64,000 nt of DNA from SLFH01 sp050486265. Lineage in GTDB: Bacteria; Planctomycetota; Phycisphaerae; Phycisphaerales; UBA1924. Location: the NCBI GenBank assembly GCA_050486265.1, contig JBJHCY010000003.1:1-64000 (forward strand). The letters are read 5' to 3'. The position numbers and the translations under genes were made by a program. Of the stretch, positions 24,093-33,406 are shown one piece after another. Below the pieces are notes generated by a model that was not told the DNA's origin, did not search any database, and saw nothing but the letters and a program-made list of their open reading frames with translations. Position 1 is the first letter of the stretch; every line of letters begins with the position of its first letter.

Positions 24093-25499
24093 TCACACCC
24101 CAGCGTATCCCCGCTCGATCGCCCCCCGCAGCGCTGCGATCCGCCGCCGCTCGTAGAGCGCAAACGCCCAGTCCCGCGCCGACGCCACAGACGCCCCCTC
24201 CAGCGCCGCCGCGAGCTGTTCGGCCTCGGCCTCCAGCCGCTCGATCGCCGCGGCGTTCTCCGACCGGTGCGCATCCAGTACCGCATGCATCTCCCGATAC
24301 AGCGGCGCCGGATCCCCATCCGCCGCTTTGCACGCCTCGATCTCGCGCAACAGATCCGCCTTCCGCGCCGCCGCGCCGTCATCGCCGACCAGCGACGGAT
24401 CGTGCTTCGCCTTGTGCGCACGCTGGCGGGCATCGGCGACCTCATCTTCGGTCGGGATCGGCCCCCCCGCAAGCGCGAGCCGCAGGTCCGCGCTCACCAC
24501 CACCGCGGGCGCAAGCTCGGCGCCGAGCCACGAATCGAACCACGCCTCGGTCACGCGGTCGTACCGCCCGCCCCCTGTCCCGTGGATAAACAGGTCGCAC
24601 CCGAGCATCCGAACAAGCCCGGTCATCAACAGCGCCCGCGGCGCCAGCTGATCGAGATCGATCCCCTTCAACTGACCCGCATACACCGGCATCCGCGGCT
24701 CCCCCGCCCGCACCCGCCACAGAGGCAGCTCGAACCGACCCGACTTCTCGTTGGCGATCAGCGGACGGATCGCTGCCTCCGCATTCGCCGCCGCGGCTTC
24801 GTTGTACGCCGAAACACAAGCCCGAGGATCGTCCGCCATGCGATCAACCAGCGACGCAAACGCCTCGGTCGTATGCAGCGAACCGGCGAACACCGCAGCG
24901 GCAATCGGCGCCTCGCCCTCCAGAGCATCGCGCAGCAACGCCTCGTTCGCAGCGGCAAGCTGCCGCGCAAGACTCCCCTCGCCGGCGAAGCGTTCGATCG
25001 TCTGCGCGATGGTCTCGACAGCCCCCTCGCGCACACCGGTCGGCCCGAAGTCCGGCCTCGCCACGCGATCGAGCGCCGCGCGAGAGCCCGTCGGCGTCCC
25101 CGCCGGTGTCGGCCTTGCGTCGAGCGTCCATGTCCGGCGCGCAAGCCGCCCGTCGGGCGATTTCGTCGGCAGATCGATCCGCGTCGGGTCGTTGTCGTCC
25201 TGATCGACCCAGAGCCACGCGCCGGCCGCCCCGGCCTTTCCTGCAAACGCGCTCGCCGCGAGCCGCTTGGCCAGAATCCCCGGGTGATGGATCGCGCACT
25301 GGTGCCCGCTCATCACCACCGGCCGATCGGTCGGCAGGCCCAGCGACTGTCTGAACGCCGAAGCTTCCGGCCTCGACCGCCGCAGTTCTACGCCGCGATC
25401 GAGGAGCGAAGCCCAAGTCCCCGGCGCAGGCTCGACGCGCAGCGTCGTTTCCGCCCCTTCGGCGTCGACGGCGGGGCGGGCTGGTTCGGCCTTGGGCAT
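24093..25499 (-). CDS. BshC-like protein of unknown function
   Basis: A 468-residue soluble protein. Residues ~60-100 (PVVMSGHQCAIHHPGILAKR, GAWLWVDQDDNDP) and ~270-330 (MPVYAGQLKGIDLDQLAPRA, LMTGLVRMLGCDLFIHGTGG, RYDRVTEAWF) recall BshC, the cysteine-adding enzyme of bacillithiol synthesis, and a Rossmann-like core. The C-terminal quarter is a long charged helical region (ARQRAHKAKHD to AAAIERLEAEAEQLAAAL), as in BshC coiled coils. No bshA or bshB lies nearby, so the function is open. The ATG at 25499 was chosen over a TTG three codons upstream. The family-2 glycosyltransferase gene ends 30 bases upstream on the same strand. Confidence 0.55.
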   Translation of the reverse strand: MPKAEPARPAVDAEGAETTLRVEPAPGTWASLLDRGVELRRSRPEASAFRQSLGLPTDRPVVMSGHQCAIHHPGILAKRLAASAFAGKAGAAGAWLWVDQDDNDPTRIDLPTKSPDGRLARRTWTLDARPTPAGTPTGSRAALDRVARPDFGPTGVREGAVETIAQTIERFAGEGSLARQLAAANEALLRDALEGEAPIAAAVFAGSLHTTEAFASLVDRMADDPRACVSAYNEAAAANAEAAIRPLIANEKSGRFELPLWRVRAGEPRMPVYAGQLKGIDLDQLAPRALLMTGLVRMLGCDLFIHGTGGGRYDRVTEAWFDSWLGAELAPAVVVSADLRLALAGGPIPTEDEVADARQRAHKAKHDPSLVGDDGAAARKADLLREIEACKAADGDPAPLYREMHAVLDAHRSENAAAIERLEAEAEQLAAALEGASVASARDWAFALYERRRIAALRGAIERGYAGV

Positions 25500-25529
25500 G
25501 CGCAGCAACGCGGGGCGTAAATCGATCGT

Positions 25530-26273
25530 TCAGGAACAGCCGGCGGCAACACCCTCGAGCGCCGAAGCGGGCAGACGGTGCGACCACTTCTCAAGCTCGC
25601 AGTGCAGCACACGACGGTAGTGCGCCAGCCGCGTGTCGGGGTTGTCGAGCTGCCCGCCGAAGCTGCGGCTCTGGTCGTTGTAAATCAAGCTCACCGGGAT
25701 CTCACGCACCCGCAACCCCAGCGCCCGCACCTGCACCCAGAACTGCATCGGGAACGCGTACCCGCTCTCGGTCAGCTTCATCTCGCGCAGCGCGCTCACC
25801 CGGTGCCCCTTGAACCCGCAAAACCCGTCGGTCAGGTGCAGCCCCAGACGCCGGTTCAGCTCGGCCGTGATCTCCGCGTTGATCGCGCGACGGTCCGGCG
25901 GCGGCGTGTCCGCCCCCTCGCCGGTCTGCAGGTACCTCGACCCCGAGACGATGTCCGCGTCGTCCGCCTCGGCCGCCTCGATAAACGCCGGGATCGACGC
26001 CGGCTCGTGCTGCTCGTCGCAGTCCATCGTGATCAGCCAGTCGTACCCGTGCTCGCAGGCGAAGCGGAACGCGTCGCGCAGCGACTGGCCGTAGCCCTGG
26101 TTCCCCTCCCGCCGGATGCTCTTGACGGGAAACTCGGCCACGATCTCCGGCGTCCTGTCCGTCGAGCCGTCGTCGACAATCAGCACCTCGGGGGCGAAGC
26201 CCAGGACGCGCCCGAGCACGCGACGGACATACTTCTCTTCGTTGTAGACAGGGATCGCGACCAAAGTCCGCAT
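25530..26273 (-). CDS. Family 2 glycosyltransferase, polyprenyl-phosphate mannosyltransferase-like
   Basis: A 247-residue GT-A enzyme: VAIPVYNEEKYVRRVL at the start, EVLIVDDGSTDRTPEI, NQGYGQSLRDAFRFA, WLITMDCDEQHEP with the metal-binding DxD-like acidic pair, SGSRYL and LTDGFCGFKGHRVS. This matches dolichol/undecaprenyl-phosphate sugar transferases (DPM1-like) without C-terminal membrane helices. It probably moves a sugar from GDP- or UDP-sugar to a lipid carrier at the inner membrane. The ATG at 26273 fits the conserved N-terminus; the frame upstream is not conserved in style. It is likely co-transcribed with the downstream BshC-like gene. Confidence 0.85.
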   Translation of the reverse strand: MRTLVAIPVYNEEKYVRRVLGRVLGFAPEVLIVDDGSTDRTPEIVAEFPVKSIRREGNQGYGQSLRDAFRFACEHGYDWLITMDCDEQHEPASIPAFIEAAEADDADIVSGSRYLQTGEGADTPPPDRRAINAEITAELNRRLGLHLTDGFCGFKGHRVSALREMKLTESGYAFPMQFWVQVRALGLRVREIPVSLIYNDQSRSFGGQLDNPDTRLAHYRRVLHCELEKWSHRLPASALEGVAAGCS

Positions 26274-26420
26274 GAAGCCTCCAGACTGTTCAAGCCCCTG
26301 CCAACCCGGCCCGCCCGGGATTTCTTCCGGACACATCCGGCTGTAGAGCGTTTACCCCACCCCCCGTCCCCGTCCCCCGCGGCGGCAGGGGGCCTGCGGC
26401 AGGACCGGCGGGACGGCCGG

Positions 26421-27077
26421 TCAGGGTTCGTTGTTCCCGGCGTTCGGATCCGCGCTCACCGGCGTCGGGCCGATGATCGGGCCAACACCGGGTACTTCTT
26501 CTTCCCTCATCCCGTTCCCGTTCCCGTTCCCGTTCCCCTCCGAGTGCTGCAGCGAGGTGAACGCCGCGAACCCGAAGGGCTTGGTCTCACCCGAACCGTT
26601 CTTCTCCATCTGCGCCTCGATCGCCTCGATCAGCTCCGGCGTCAGGGCGTGCAGGGCCCGCATCTCGTGCAGCGGCAGCGTGTGGATCTCCCCAGAGGGC
26701 GTGCGGATCTGAAAGACCGTGCACTGCACCTCTTCAGACAGCCGACGCTCCGCCTCCGTCCCCGGCACCGAGCAGGCGAACAGCGGGTGCACCTCGCCGA
26801 TCGGGATCCTCGCCCCCAGCGTCGTGATGACCGCGATCCTCCCGTCGAATGTCGACTTGTGCGCCTGCTCGACCTCGGGGTCGTACGGCTCCGAGGCCCG
26901 CTTGACGCTCATCATCGACATGCCCATCAGCATCTCGCGCATCACATTGTGCCAGAACAGCTCGCGACGCGCCATCACCTCCCGCGCCGGACGCGTCGCG
27001 TGCGGCAGCAACTCCTCCTCAGAGGGCATCACCAGGTCCCGGGGCGTCGGCTCGATGTTGGAACTTTCGATGGACAT
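26421..27077 (-). CDS. Hypothetical soluble protein with Gly-Asn repeat tail
   Basis: A 218-residue protein of no recognised family. It has an acidic and Met-rich N-terminal helix region (REVMARRELFWHNVMREML, MGMSMMSVKRAS), a central beta-rich part (GRIAVITTLGARIPIGEVH, CTVFQIRTPSGEIHTLPLHE) and a helix (LTPELIEAIEAQMEK). The tail carries GNGNGNGNG encoded by a perfect hexanucleotide tract (26513-26540), a site prone to length change, and then a Pro-rich end. The ATG at 27077 gives MSIESSNIEP. It lies 60 bases downstream of the next minus-strand gene. Confidence 0.65.
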   Translation of the reverse strand: MSIESSNIEPTPRDLVMPSEEELLPHATRPAREVMARRELFWHNVMREMLMGMSMMSVKRASEPYDPEVEQAHKSTFDGRIAVITTLGARIPIGEVHPLFACSVPGTEAERRLSEEVQCTVFQIRTPSGEIHTLPLHEMRALHALTPELIEAIEAQMEKNGSGETKPFGFAAFTSLQHSEGNGNGNGNGMREEEVPGVGPIIGPTPVSADPNAGNNEP

Positions 27078-27136
27078 CGTTCCCCCGATCGTTGGAGCGC
27101 GGGGCCGCCCGTGCCAGCCCGGAAGGTCCGAACAGG

Positions 27137-28261
27137 TTATCGCTCCATCCACTCCCGCCCCGTCCGCTCCAGCGCGTCGATCGCCGCCCGGCGGGTCGTG
27201 AACTCCGCCCGCCAGTCCGACGCCATGATCGCCGGGGTCAGCCCGATCCGTGTCGATCGCGGCGCGGGCCGCAACAGAAGCTCGGGGTGGACCTCGAACA
27301 GCAACTCCACGGCGTCGAGCTCCGCCCGTGCCGCCTCCAGCTCTCTGACAATCTCCAGCCCGGCCCGCCGGTACGCCGAGTCGGGCAGTCTGCCGCGCCG
27401 TCGCGAGCGCCGTCGGTCCTGCACCTCGCCGATCGCCGCGCGCACGCGGTCCATCGTCCGGTCGGCCGCGTCCAACGCTTCGAGCACGCGTTGGTGCGAC
27501 GCTTCCAGCTTCGATTCCAGCCGCACGCGCTCGATCCGCACCCGCCCGAGCCCTTCGGCCGCGATCAGCGCCCGCGCGTCGGCGAACGGGCCTTCCAGCA
27601 GACCGACCGACGCGAGCGCGTCGCCCGCGAGATCGGCGATGATCGCGCCGCCGGCCGTCGAACGCATCGCCGCCGGGCCCTCGCCTGCCCCGACCAGCCT
27701 CGGGCGTTCCTCGCCCGGCTCGATCCACCACCCGACCTCGTCTGTCGCGACGATCCGCGAAAGCCCGGGCTCTGACCCGATGTCGCGCAGGCGGACCCAG
27801 AGATCGCCCGAGAGCTCGCGCACCATCCGCTCGTGATCTGCCGGTTCGGCCGGCGGCCCCTCGATCCGGTCCGAGGGTTCGCCGACGATCCGCATCCGTC
27901 TCCCGACCGCGCCGCGCGGCGACGCCATCGCGACGATCGCCTGCCCCGCGCCGACACGCCGCTCGCGGCTGTCGTTGAGCAACACCACCACGGGCGAGGG
28001 CGACCGCCTCGCGGCCGACGCCACACGCCAGACCAGGTCCAGCCTGTAGCGCGTCCCCCCGAGCTCGACCACCGCCAGCGCGTGCGGGCCGGTGTCGAGC
28101 AGTTGACGCTCGATCCGCGAGACCAACTCCGAGGAATCCAGATCCCCCGCAACGCTCAGGTGCAGCACGGTTTCGGTCACCCGCGCGTGCACACACACCG
28201 CCGCGGTGCACGCAACAAGGCACGCCAGCATCCAGATCCGTTGCACTTTGCTTCGTCCCAA
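27137..28261 (-). CDS. Exported protein, possibly ClpP/NfeD-like fold, function unknown
   Basis: A 374-residue protein with a signal-peptide-like start (RIWMLACLVACTAAVCVHA). Residues ~35-125 (LHLSVAGDLDSSELVSRIER, ALAVVELGGTRYRLDLVWRV, SPVVVLLNDSRERRVGAGQA) loosely follow the pattern of NfeD/SppA ClpP-like domains, but no catalytic Ser-Lys pair is evident. The C-terminal half is rich in Arg/Glu helices (ARALIAAEGLGRVRIERVRL, AADRTMDRVRAAIGEVQDRR). The TTG at 28261 was kept because GGGAGGGGG lies about 12 nt ahead and it supplies basic n-region residues; ATG 28231 is an alternative. It follows the ABC ATPase gene by 24 bases. Confidence 0.6.
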   Translation of the reverse strand: MGRSKVQRIWMLACLVACTAAVCVHARVTETVLHLSVAGDLDSSELVSRIERQLLDTGPHALAVVELGGTRYRLDLVWRVASAARRSPSPVVVLLNDSRERRVGAGQAIVAMASPRGAVGRRMRIVGEPSDRIEGPPAEPADHERMVRELSGDLWVRLRDIGSEPGLSRIVATDEVGWWIEPGEERPRLVGAGEGPAAMRSTAGGAIIADLAGDALASVGLLEGPFADARALIAAEGLGRVRIERVRLESKLEASHQRVLEALDAADRTMDRVRAAIGEVQDRRRSRRRGRLPDSAYRRAGLEIVRELEAARAELDAVELLFEVHPELLLRPAPRSTRIGLTPAIMASDWRAEFTTRRAAIDALERTGREWMER

Positions 28262-28285
28262 ACCCCGGTCCCCCTCCCAAGTCGT

Positions 28286-29455
28286 CTACACGCCCGCCGG
28301 CACCTCCGCCGGCTCGGGCCGCTCGATCGAGATGTTTTCGCCGAACTCGCCCGGCTCGAACAGGTGCGAACGCTCGATGTCCACGCCGAAGACCGCCTCG
28401 CTCTGTGCGCTCAAACGCTGCGACGCGCTCACGCGGCAGACCACCGGCGAGCCGCCCGGGCTCGTGCAGTACGCGTCCATCTGATCGCCCAAAGGCTCAA
28501 CAACGCCCACCTTCATCCGCACCGCCCGCCCCTCGCGCTCCGCCTGCGCCCTGCGGCTTTCGTCCTGCAATGCCTCGAACGCCTGCGGACGCACGCCGAG
28601 CGAAAGCGTCTCGCCCACACGATCCCCCACCCGGGAAGCCCACGCCTCGGGCAGGCGGAGACGCATCCCCCCCTCGCCCGACTCGACGAACACCAGCGAC
28701 CCGCCCTCGTCGCGCACCACGCCGTCGAAGAAGTTCATCGGCGGCATCCCGATGAACGACGCCACGAACCGGTTCGCCGGCTTCTGATACACCTCGAACG
28801 CGCCCGCCGCCTGCTGGATCACCCCGTCGGCCATCACCACGACGATGTCGCCCAGCGTCATCGCCTCTTCCTGGTCGTGGGTCACATAGATCGTCGTCGT
28901 CTTGAGGCGCTGGTGCAGCGCCTTGAGCTCGGCCCGGGTCGTGACGCGCAGCTTGGCGTCGAGGTTCGAGAGCGGCTCGTCGAACAGGAACGCCTTGGGC
29001 TCGCGCACGATCGCGCGACCGACCGCCACGCGCTGGCGCTGCCCGCCCGAGAGCTGGCGGGGCTTGCGGTCGAGCAGCTCGGTGATCCCCAGCATCCGAG
29101 CCGCTTCACCGATCCGCCGGTCGATCTCGTCCTTGGGCATCCGGCGGAGCCGCAGCGCAAAGGCCATGTTCTTGCGCACCGACATGTGCGGATAGAGCGC
29201 GTAGTTCTGAAAGACCATCGCGATGTCGCGGTCTTTGGGCGCTACATCGTTCACCACGCGGTCCCCGATCGAGATCGTGCCGCCCGTGATGTCTTCGAGG
29301 CCCGCGACCATGCGGAGCGTCGTGCTCTTGCCGCAGCCCGAGGGGCCGACGAGCACGACAAACTGCCCGTCGGGGATTCGCAGGTTGAACTCCTTCACGG
29401 CTTCGTGGCCGTTGGGGTACACCTTTCGGACGCGATCGAGGACGACTTCGGCCAT
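28286..29455 (-). CDS. Sugar/glycerol-3-phosphate type ABC transporter ATP-binding protein (UgpC/MalK family)
   Basis: A 389-residue ATPase of a carbohydrate importer. It shows Walker A (GPSGCGKSTT), Q-loop (MVFQNYALYPHMSVRKN), signature (LSGGQRQRVAVGRA), Walker B (AFLFDEPLSNLD) and switch His (YVTHDQEEAM), followed by a TOBE-containing regulatory domain from ~235 (GMPPMNFFDGVV, SLGVRPQAFEAL). The full TOBE region and length match UgpC/MsmK proteins, which often serve several importers. No permease or binding-protein gene is adjacent, in line with a shared ATPase. The ATG at 29455 is preceded by a divergent gap of about 260 bases with no clear promoter. Confidence 0.92.
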   Translation of the reverse strand: MAEVVLDRVRKVYPNGHEAVKEFNLRIPDGQFVVLVGPSGCGKSTTLRMVAGLEDITGGTISIGDRVVNDVAPKDRDIAMVFQNYALYPHMSVRKNMAFALRLRRMPKDEIDRRIGEAARMLGITELLDRKPRQLSGGQRQRVAVGRAIVREPKAFLFDEPLSNLDAKLRVTTRAELKALHQRLKTTTIYVTHDQEEAMTLGDIVVVMADGVIQQAAGAFEVYQKPANRFVASFIGMPPMNFFDGVVRDEGGSLVFVESGEGGMRLRLPEAWASRVGDRVGETLSLGVRPQAFEALQDESRRAQAEREGRAVRMKVGVVEPLGDQMDAYCTSPGGSPVVCRVSASQRLSAQSEAVFGVDIERSHLFEPGEFGENISIERPEPAEVPAGV

Positions 29456-29714
29456 GACCCACCTTGACGCCCGCTGTTATCGGGGCGTGGTTTGACGCGG
29501 CGCACCCCCGCGCCGGCGAACGGGCACTGTACCGAAGAACGCCCCGCTGTCCAAGGGCCATGGGGGAGAGTGCGAAGGACGCGATCGGGGGGGTCGTTCG
29601 CCAGACGGCGCATCCGTCACGCCTTTACCGGAGCATCCCGCTTCGGTCTTGCTTTCAGGGAAGTCGGTGTGTTTCCGCGCCGATGGCGGATTCTCGGCCC
29701 CAGGAGCCTCACCG

Positions 29715-30032
29715 ATGCCCGAACAGAATCGCGCGTTCGACCAGGTCAAGGCGATCCTCGACAAGCTCGATCGGTCGATCGACGAGGCCCGCCAGAAGCG
29801 TCTGCACGGCGACGAGCCGGAAGCGGACGAATCGCAGCCCCAGCGGGAGCCCGAAAAGTCGCCACAGACGCGACAGAACGAGCCCGCGCAGAGCGACAGG
29901 CCCGCCGAAGTCCCCAGCGGTCAGACCGCACGACGGGCAGGCTCCAGCCCATACGGCAGGGCCAAGCCGCTGCGCCCCAACGGCAACGGCGACACCGCCG
30001 CCTGGCGTTCGACCTCCGAAGAGCGGGCCTGA
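29715..30032 (+). CDS. Small hydrophilic protein, mostly disordered
   Basis: A 105-residue protein with a short helical start (AFDQVKAILDKLDRSIDEAR) and a long tail rich in Gln, Arg, Pro, Ser and Glu, ending AAWRSTSEERA. No family is recognised. AGGAG lies 8 nt before the ATG at 29715, which supports this start over the in-frame ATG at 29649. It precedes tRNA-Gln by about 95 bases. The helix might mediate oligomerisation or partner binding, but nothing more can be said. Confidence 0.6.
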   Translation: MPEQNRAFDQVKAILDKLDRSIDEARQKRLHGDEPEADESQPQREPEKSPQTRQNEPAQSDRPAEVPSGQTARRAGSSPYGRAKPLRPNGNGDTAAWRSTSEERA

Positions 30033-30128
30033 ACCGACCTCGGCCCGCGAGCGGGCTTGCCCCGATCCCGAGGGCGGGTAGACTCTGTCGCTTGCAGGAA
30101 GCGGCAGCTCTCCTGTGGCAACACCGAT

Positions 30129-30200
30129 TCGGGATTGGTGTAATTGGCAGCACGACTGATTCTGGTTCAGTTAGTCCAGGTTCGAGTCCTGGATCCCGAG
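30129..30200 (+). tRNA. tRNA-Gln (anticodon CUG)
   Basis: A 72-nt cloverleaf: acceptor TCGGGAT/ATCCCGA with discriminator G, D arm GTGT...GCAC, anticodon stem ACTGA/TCAGT with loop TTCTGGT giving anticodon CUG (reads CAG, Gln), variable loop TAGT, and T arm CCAGG-TTCGAGT-CCTGG. The 3' CCA is not encoded; TTT follows the discriminator base. Confidence 0.95.
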
Positions 30201-30222
30201 TTTCAGCGATCTTCCTCGCCCG

Positions 30223-30261
30223 AACGCCCGCCCGTGACCCGTGCGGGCGTTGTGCATTTTT
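30223..30261 (+). terminator. Terminator downstream of tRNA-Gln
   Basis: ACGCCCGC and GCGGGCGT pair across a short loop, then TGTGCATTTTT. It lies 23 bases after the tRNA 3' end on the same strand. Confidence 0.65.
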
Positions 30262-30299
30262 GAGCCCGGCGTTCCGCCCGATCGGCCGGATCGGCGCAG

Positions 30300-30340
30300 A
30301 AAAAGGGCCCGCCCTCGGCCGGAGCCGGTCGGGCGGGCCC
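30300..30340 (-). terminator. Terminator of the secreted serine protease gene
   Basis: On the minus strand GGGCCCGCCC pairs with GGGCGGGCCC (10 bp), with a further inner GGC/GCC-rich stem, and runs into five T residues. It lies 61 bases beyond the protease stop. Confidence 0.8.
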
Positions 30341-30400
30341 GAACCCCCGAAACTGATTTGGTCGGCCCCACGCTTTCGGCGGGGCCGGTCGCGGTTGGCT

Positions 30401-33400
30401 CTAGCAGCCGGCCGCGAAGGCGCTGAGGAAGGCGAAGAAGTCGTCGGCGTCGATCACGCCGTCGTTGTTGAAGTCCGCCCTTGCGTCGCCAGCGGCAAAG
30501 AGCTGGAGGAAGAGGAAGAAGTCATCCGCGTCAACGACGCCGTCGCCGTTGAGGTCGGGCGGGCAGGTCGGGCCCACGCCGGTCAATATACCACGGATCC
30601 GGATGTCGTCGATGCTCCATCCGCCATAAACCACCGAGCCGTCGGTCGGCCCCATGTTCCAGCGGATGTAGACGCTGTCCTTGTTGTCGGCGATGTCGGA
30701 GATGTCGTAGGCGACGACCGACCAATCCGAGGGCTGGACGGTCGGGCCGTCGTACTCCCAGATCGTCGTCCATGTAAACCCGTCGCCCGAGACCTCCAGC
30801 GAGGCCGCGTCCCAGCGGGAGCTCTCGATCGCCAGCCACGAGGCGAACTCGAGCTCGGCGCCGATCACGCCGGTCAGATCGATCGGCCCGGCGGTCAGGG
30901 GTGTCGCGGGCATGTTGTTGCTGTAGTTCCCGAAGAGGTTGTACCCGTAGATGAACGAGCCGGTGTGCGCCGCGAACGGGTTCGAGGTCGCGCCCGTCGG
31001 CATCCCGAACTGCCACTCGCCCGAGACCTGCCACATCGGGTCGCTGTCGAGCAGTTCTTCGAAGACGACCTGCGGCGTGCCGACCAGGAGCGAGACGGTC
31101 GCCGAGGCGTTCCCGCCGTTGTCGCTGAGGCTGAAGCCGAAGCTGTCGGGTCCGGCGTAGCCAGCGACGGGGGTGTAGACGACCTCGCGCCCGGTGATAT
31201 CGCCGGGGGCGTTGATCGGCGTCCCGCCGGGGAGGGCGAGCGAGCCGTTGGAGGGCAGCGAATCGATCGCGTAGACGGCGCCGGGGTCGCCCGATCGTCC
31301 GTCGAGCGTGATGCTGACGGGATCGCCGCCGGTGGCGACCTGCATGTCGCCGGCCGAGGGCGGGCAGGGATCGGCCGAAGCGGCGACCCGGAGGGCCCAG
31401 TGGGCGATCTCGCCCTGGTCGCCGCCGGCGTTGTCGTGCACGCGGAGGGTCCAGCGTCCCTGGCCCGCCTCGCCGATGAAATCGGCGAGCACGCCGGGGC
31501 CGTCGGGCGGGTTCACGCTGTCGGAGTAGGTCTGGATGATGTCGTCGGCGCTCCCGCCGGTGCGGTCGTGCAGGCGGACGACGGTGCCCGAGGGCGAGAT
31601 CAGGTCGACATGCAGGTCGCCGATCCAGGTGTGGAAGATCACCACCTCGACCTCGACATCGCCGACGCAGAAGATCTCGTTGACATCGACATGGCTGAAC
31701 GAGGTCTGGTTGTCGAAGATGCCCACGGGCGTGTCGGTGGCGGGGATGACGAAACGACCGACATCGAGCGTCACCTGACGGAAGGCGCTGCCCGCGTTGT
31801 TGGTCAGGTTCTCGATCATGATCGTCGCGTTCTGGAGGCCCGCGGGGAGGCTGTTGGCGAGGGAGTTGGTGTTGACGAAGAAGGTGCGCGAGTCGCCGTC
31901 GAAGGTCAGGTCGAACTCGATGGAGCTCTGCCCGTCGATGTCGACCCAGGGCTGGTCGGCGCTGACGCGGACGGTCGCGGGCGTCGGGCGCTCGCTGGTG
32001 ACGGTGTACGAGCCGCCCGCGTTGATCGGGCCTCCGACGGGGCCGCTGCCGAAGATGTCGGTCTCGGGGCTGACGCCGATGCGCGCCTGGCCGATCTCCA
32101 GGACATGGTTCCGGTCGTGGGTGCGGCTGCTGGTCAGGTCTTCGACGCGCAGAACCGCGTTGTAGAAGCCCGAGGCGAGCACGCCGGCGTCGGGGCTGAC
32201 GGAGACCTCGACGGTGAACGACTCGTTGGGCCCGAGCGTGCCATTGAGGCCGGAGGTCGAGCCGTCGAGCAGCATCGGGCCGGCGCCGATGAGACTGACG
32301 CTGTAATCCGAAGGATTCTGCGAAGCGTTCTCGATGGTGTAGATGACGCTCGGGTTGCTGAACGGCCCGCCGGTCGGGCCGATGTGCTCGACGAGGCCGA
32401 AGTTGCTGACGGAGATGCCGAGGGGAGGCACGAGGGCGGCGAAAGCGCCGACCTTGGAGACCTCTTCGCCGTTCACGCCGGTGTCGGGCAGTTCGTTCGA
32501 GCGGACGCACCCGCCGACGGTGACGAAGTCCGGCGCACCGCGGACGAGGATGCCCTCGACCTCGCCCGTCAGGGCGTTGACGACCATCGAGCCGGAGTTG
32601 CCCCCGTACGCGTCGAGGTTGGCGGTAAAGTAGCCGGGGTCCGGGTCGCCGAGCACCCACCCGCCGTCGTCGACTTTCTTGGGCAAAACGACCGGGTGGC
32701 CGATCATGACCAGGGGGGTGCCGAGCGAGGGCCCGCTGTTGCGGCTGAGCGGCACCGGGTTGAAGCCGACCACATCGCGGTCGACGCGGACGAGCGAGTG
32801 GTCCAGCCCGCCGCCCAGTGCGCGATCGATCAGGTCGGACATCACATACACATGGCTCTCGGGGACGACGATCTCGGGGTCGGTCGTCGGGCCGAGTTGG
32901 TCGAACCCGAAGACGAACGCGACGCTCCCGATGTCGTTGGCCGACACGCAGTGCCCGGCCGTCACGATCAGGTCAGAGCCGACCAGGAACGCGGAGCAGA
33001 AGCCGATCTGCATCTGGCCCACGAACGGCTCGTCGGGGCAGATCGGGGTGCCGAAGCGCTGCGTCCAGCGCGTCGTGTTCAGCGTGACGGTGCCGTTGCC
33101 GTTGAAGGTCAGCTCGTTGGTGCTGACAACGACGGCGGCGGCCTGCGCGAGGCCGAGCAGGAACGGATCGCTGATCTCATAGATGTCGCGACGATCATCG
33201 TTGCCGTAGATGACCTCGGGCGAGGGGCCCTGGAACCTGCGGGTGGTGTACCAGGCCTCGACCTCGGCCCTACGGAGTTCGACCTCCGAGAGGGGCTTGG
33301 GCCCGCCCTCTTTGGCGATGGTCTGGGGGTCTGGCTGCGCCGCGGCGAACGGAGCGCCCGCCGCCACTGCCGCGACCAAGAGGCCGCGAACGATCGATTG

Positions 33401-33406
33401 CTTCAT
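30401..33406 (-). CDS. Secreted trypsin/V8-like serine protease with P-domain, cadherin-like and EF-hand (dockerin-like) tag
   Basis: A 1001-residue exported protein. The signal peptide ends near AAAQ (residue ~24). The serine protease domain follows, with His152 (IVTAGHCVS), Asp202 (GLDHSLVRVD) and Ser271 (YGGNSGSMV). Then come Ig-like stretches, a proprotein-convertase P domain (FSHVDVNEIFCVGDVEV, GDLHVDLISPSGTVVRL, GRWTLRVHDNAGGDQGEI), a cadherin-like unit (YTPVAGYAGPDSFGFSLSDN) and a domain with a WSVVAYDISDIADN segment. The tag at the end has two EF-hand loops (DLNGDGVVDADDF and DFNNDGVIDADDF), each followed by a helix. It probably degrades extracellular protein; the tag may bind calcium and anchor or sort it. 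A strong terminator follows. The ATG at 33406 gives MKQSIVRGLL. Confidence 0.88.
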   Translation of the reverse strand: MKQSIVRGLLVAAVAAGAPFAAAQPDPQTIAKEGGPKPLSEVELRRAEVEAWYTTRRFQGPSPEVIYGNDDRRDIYEISDPFLLGLAQAAAVVVSTNELTFNGNGTVTLNTTRWTQRFGTPICPDEPFVGQMQIGFCSAFLVGSDLIVTAGHCVSANDIGSVAFVFGFDQLGPTTDPEIVVPESHVYVMSDLIDRALGGGLDHSLVRVDRDVVGFNPVPLSRNSGPSLGTPLVMIGHPVVLPKKVDDGGWVLGDPDPGYFTANLDAYGGNSGSMVVNALTGEVEGILVRGAPDFVTVGGCVRSNELPDTGVNGEEVSKVGAFAALVPPLGISVSNFGLVEHIGPTGGPFSNPSVIYTIENASQNPSDYSVSLIGAGPMLLDGSTSGLNGTLGPNESFTVEVSVSPDAGVLASGFYNAVLRVEDLTSSRTHDRNHVLEIGQARIGVSPETDIFGSGPVGGPINAGGSYTVTSERPTPATVRVSADQPWVDIDGQSSIEFDLTFDGDSRTFFVNTNSLANSLPAGLQNATIMIENLTNNAGSAFRQVTLDVGRFVIPATDTPVGIFDNQTSFSHVDVNEIFCVGDVEVEVVIFHTWIGDLHVDLISPSGTVVRLHDRTGGSADDIIQTYSDSVNPPDGPGVLADFIGEAGQGRWTLRVHDNAGGDQGEIAHWALRVAASADPCPPSAGDMQVATGGDPVSITLDGRSGDPGAVYAIDSLPSNGSLALPGGTPINAPGDITGREVVYTPVAGYAGPDSFGFSLSDNGGNASATVSLLVGTPQVVFEELLDSDPMWQVSGEWQFGMPTGATSNPFAAHTGSFIYGYNLFGNYSNNMPATPLTAGPIDLTGVIGAELEFASWLAIESSRWDAASLEVSGDGFTWTTIWEYDGPTVQPSDWSVVAYDISDIADNKDSVYIRWNMGPTDGSVVYGGWSIDDIRIRGILTGVGPTCPPDLNGDGVVDADDFFLFLQLFAAGDARADFNNDGVIDADDFFAFLSAFAAGC

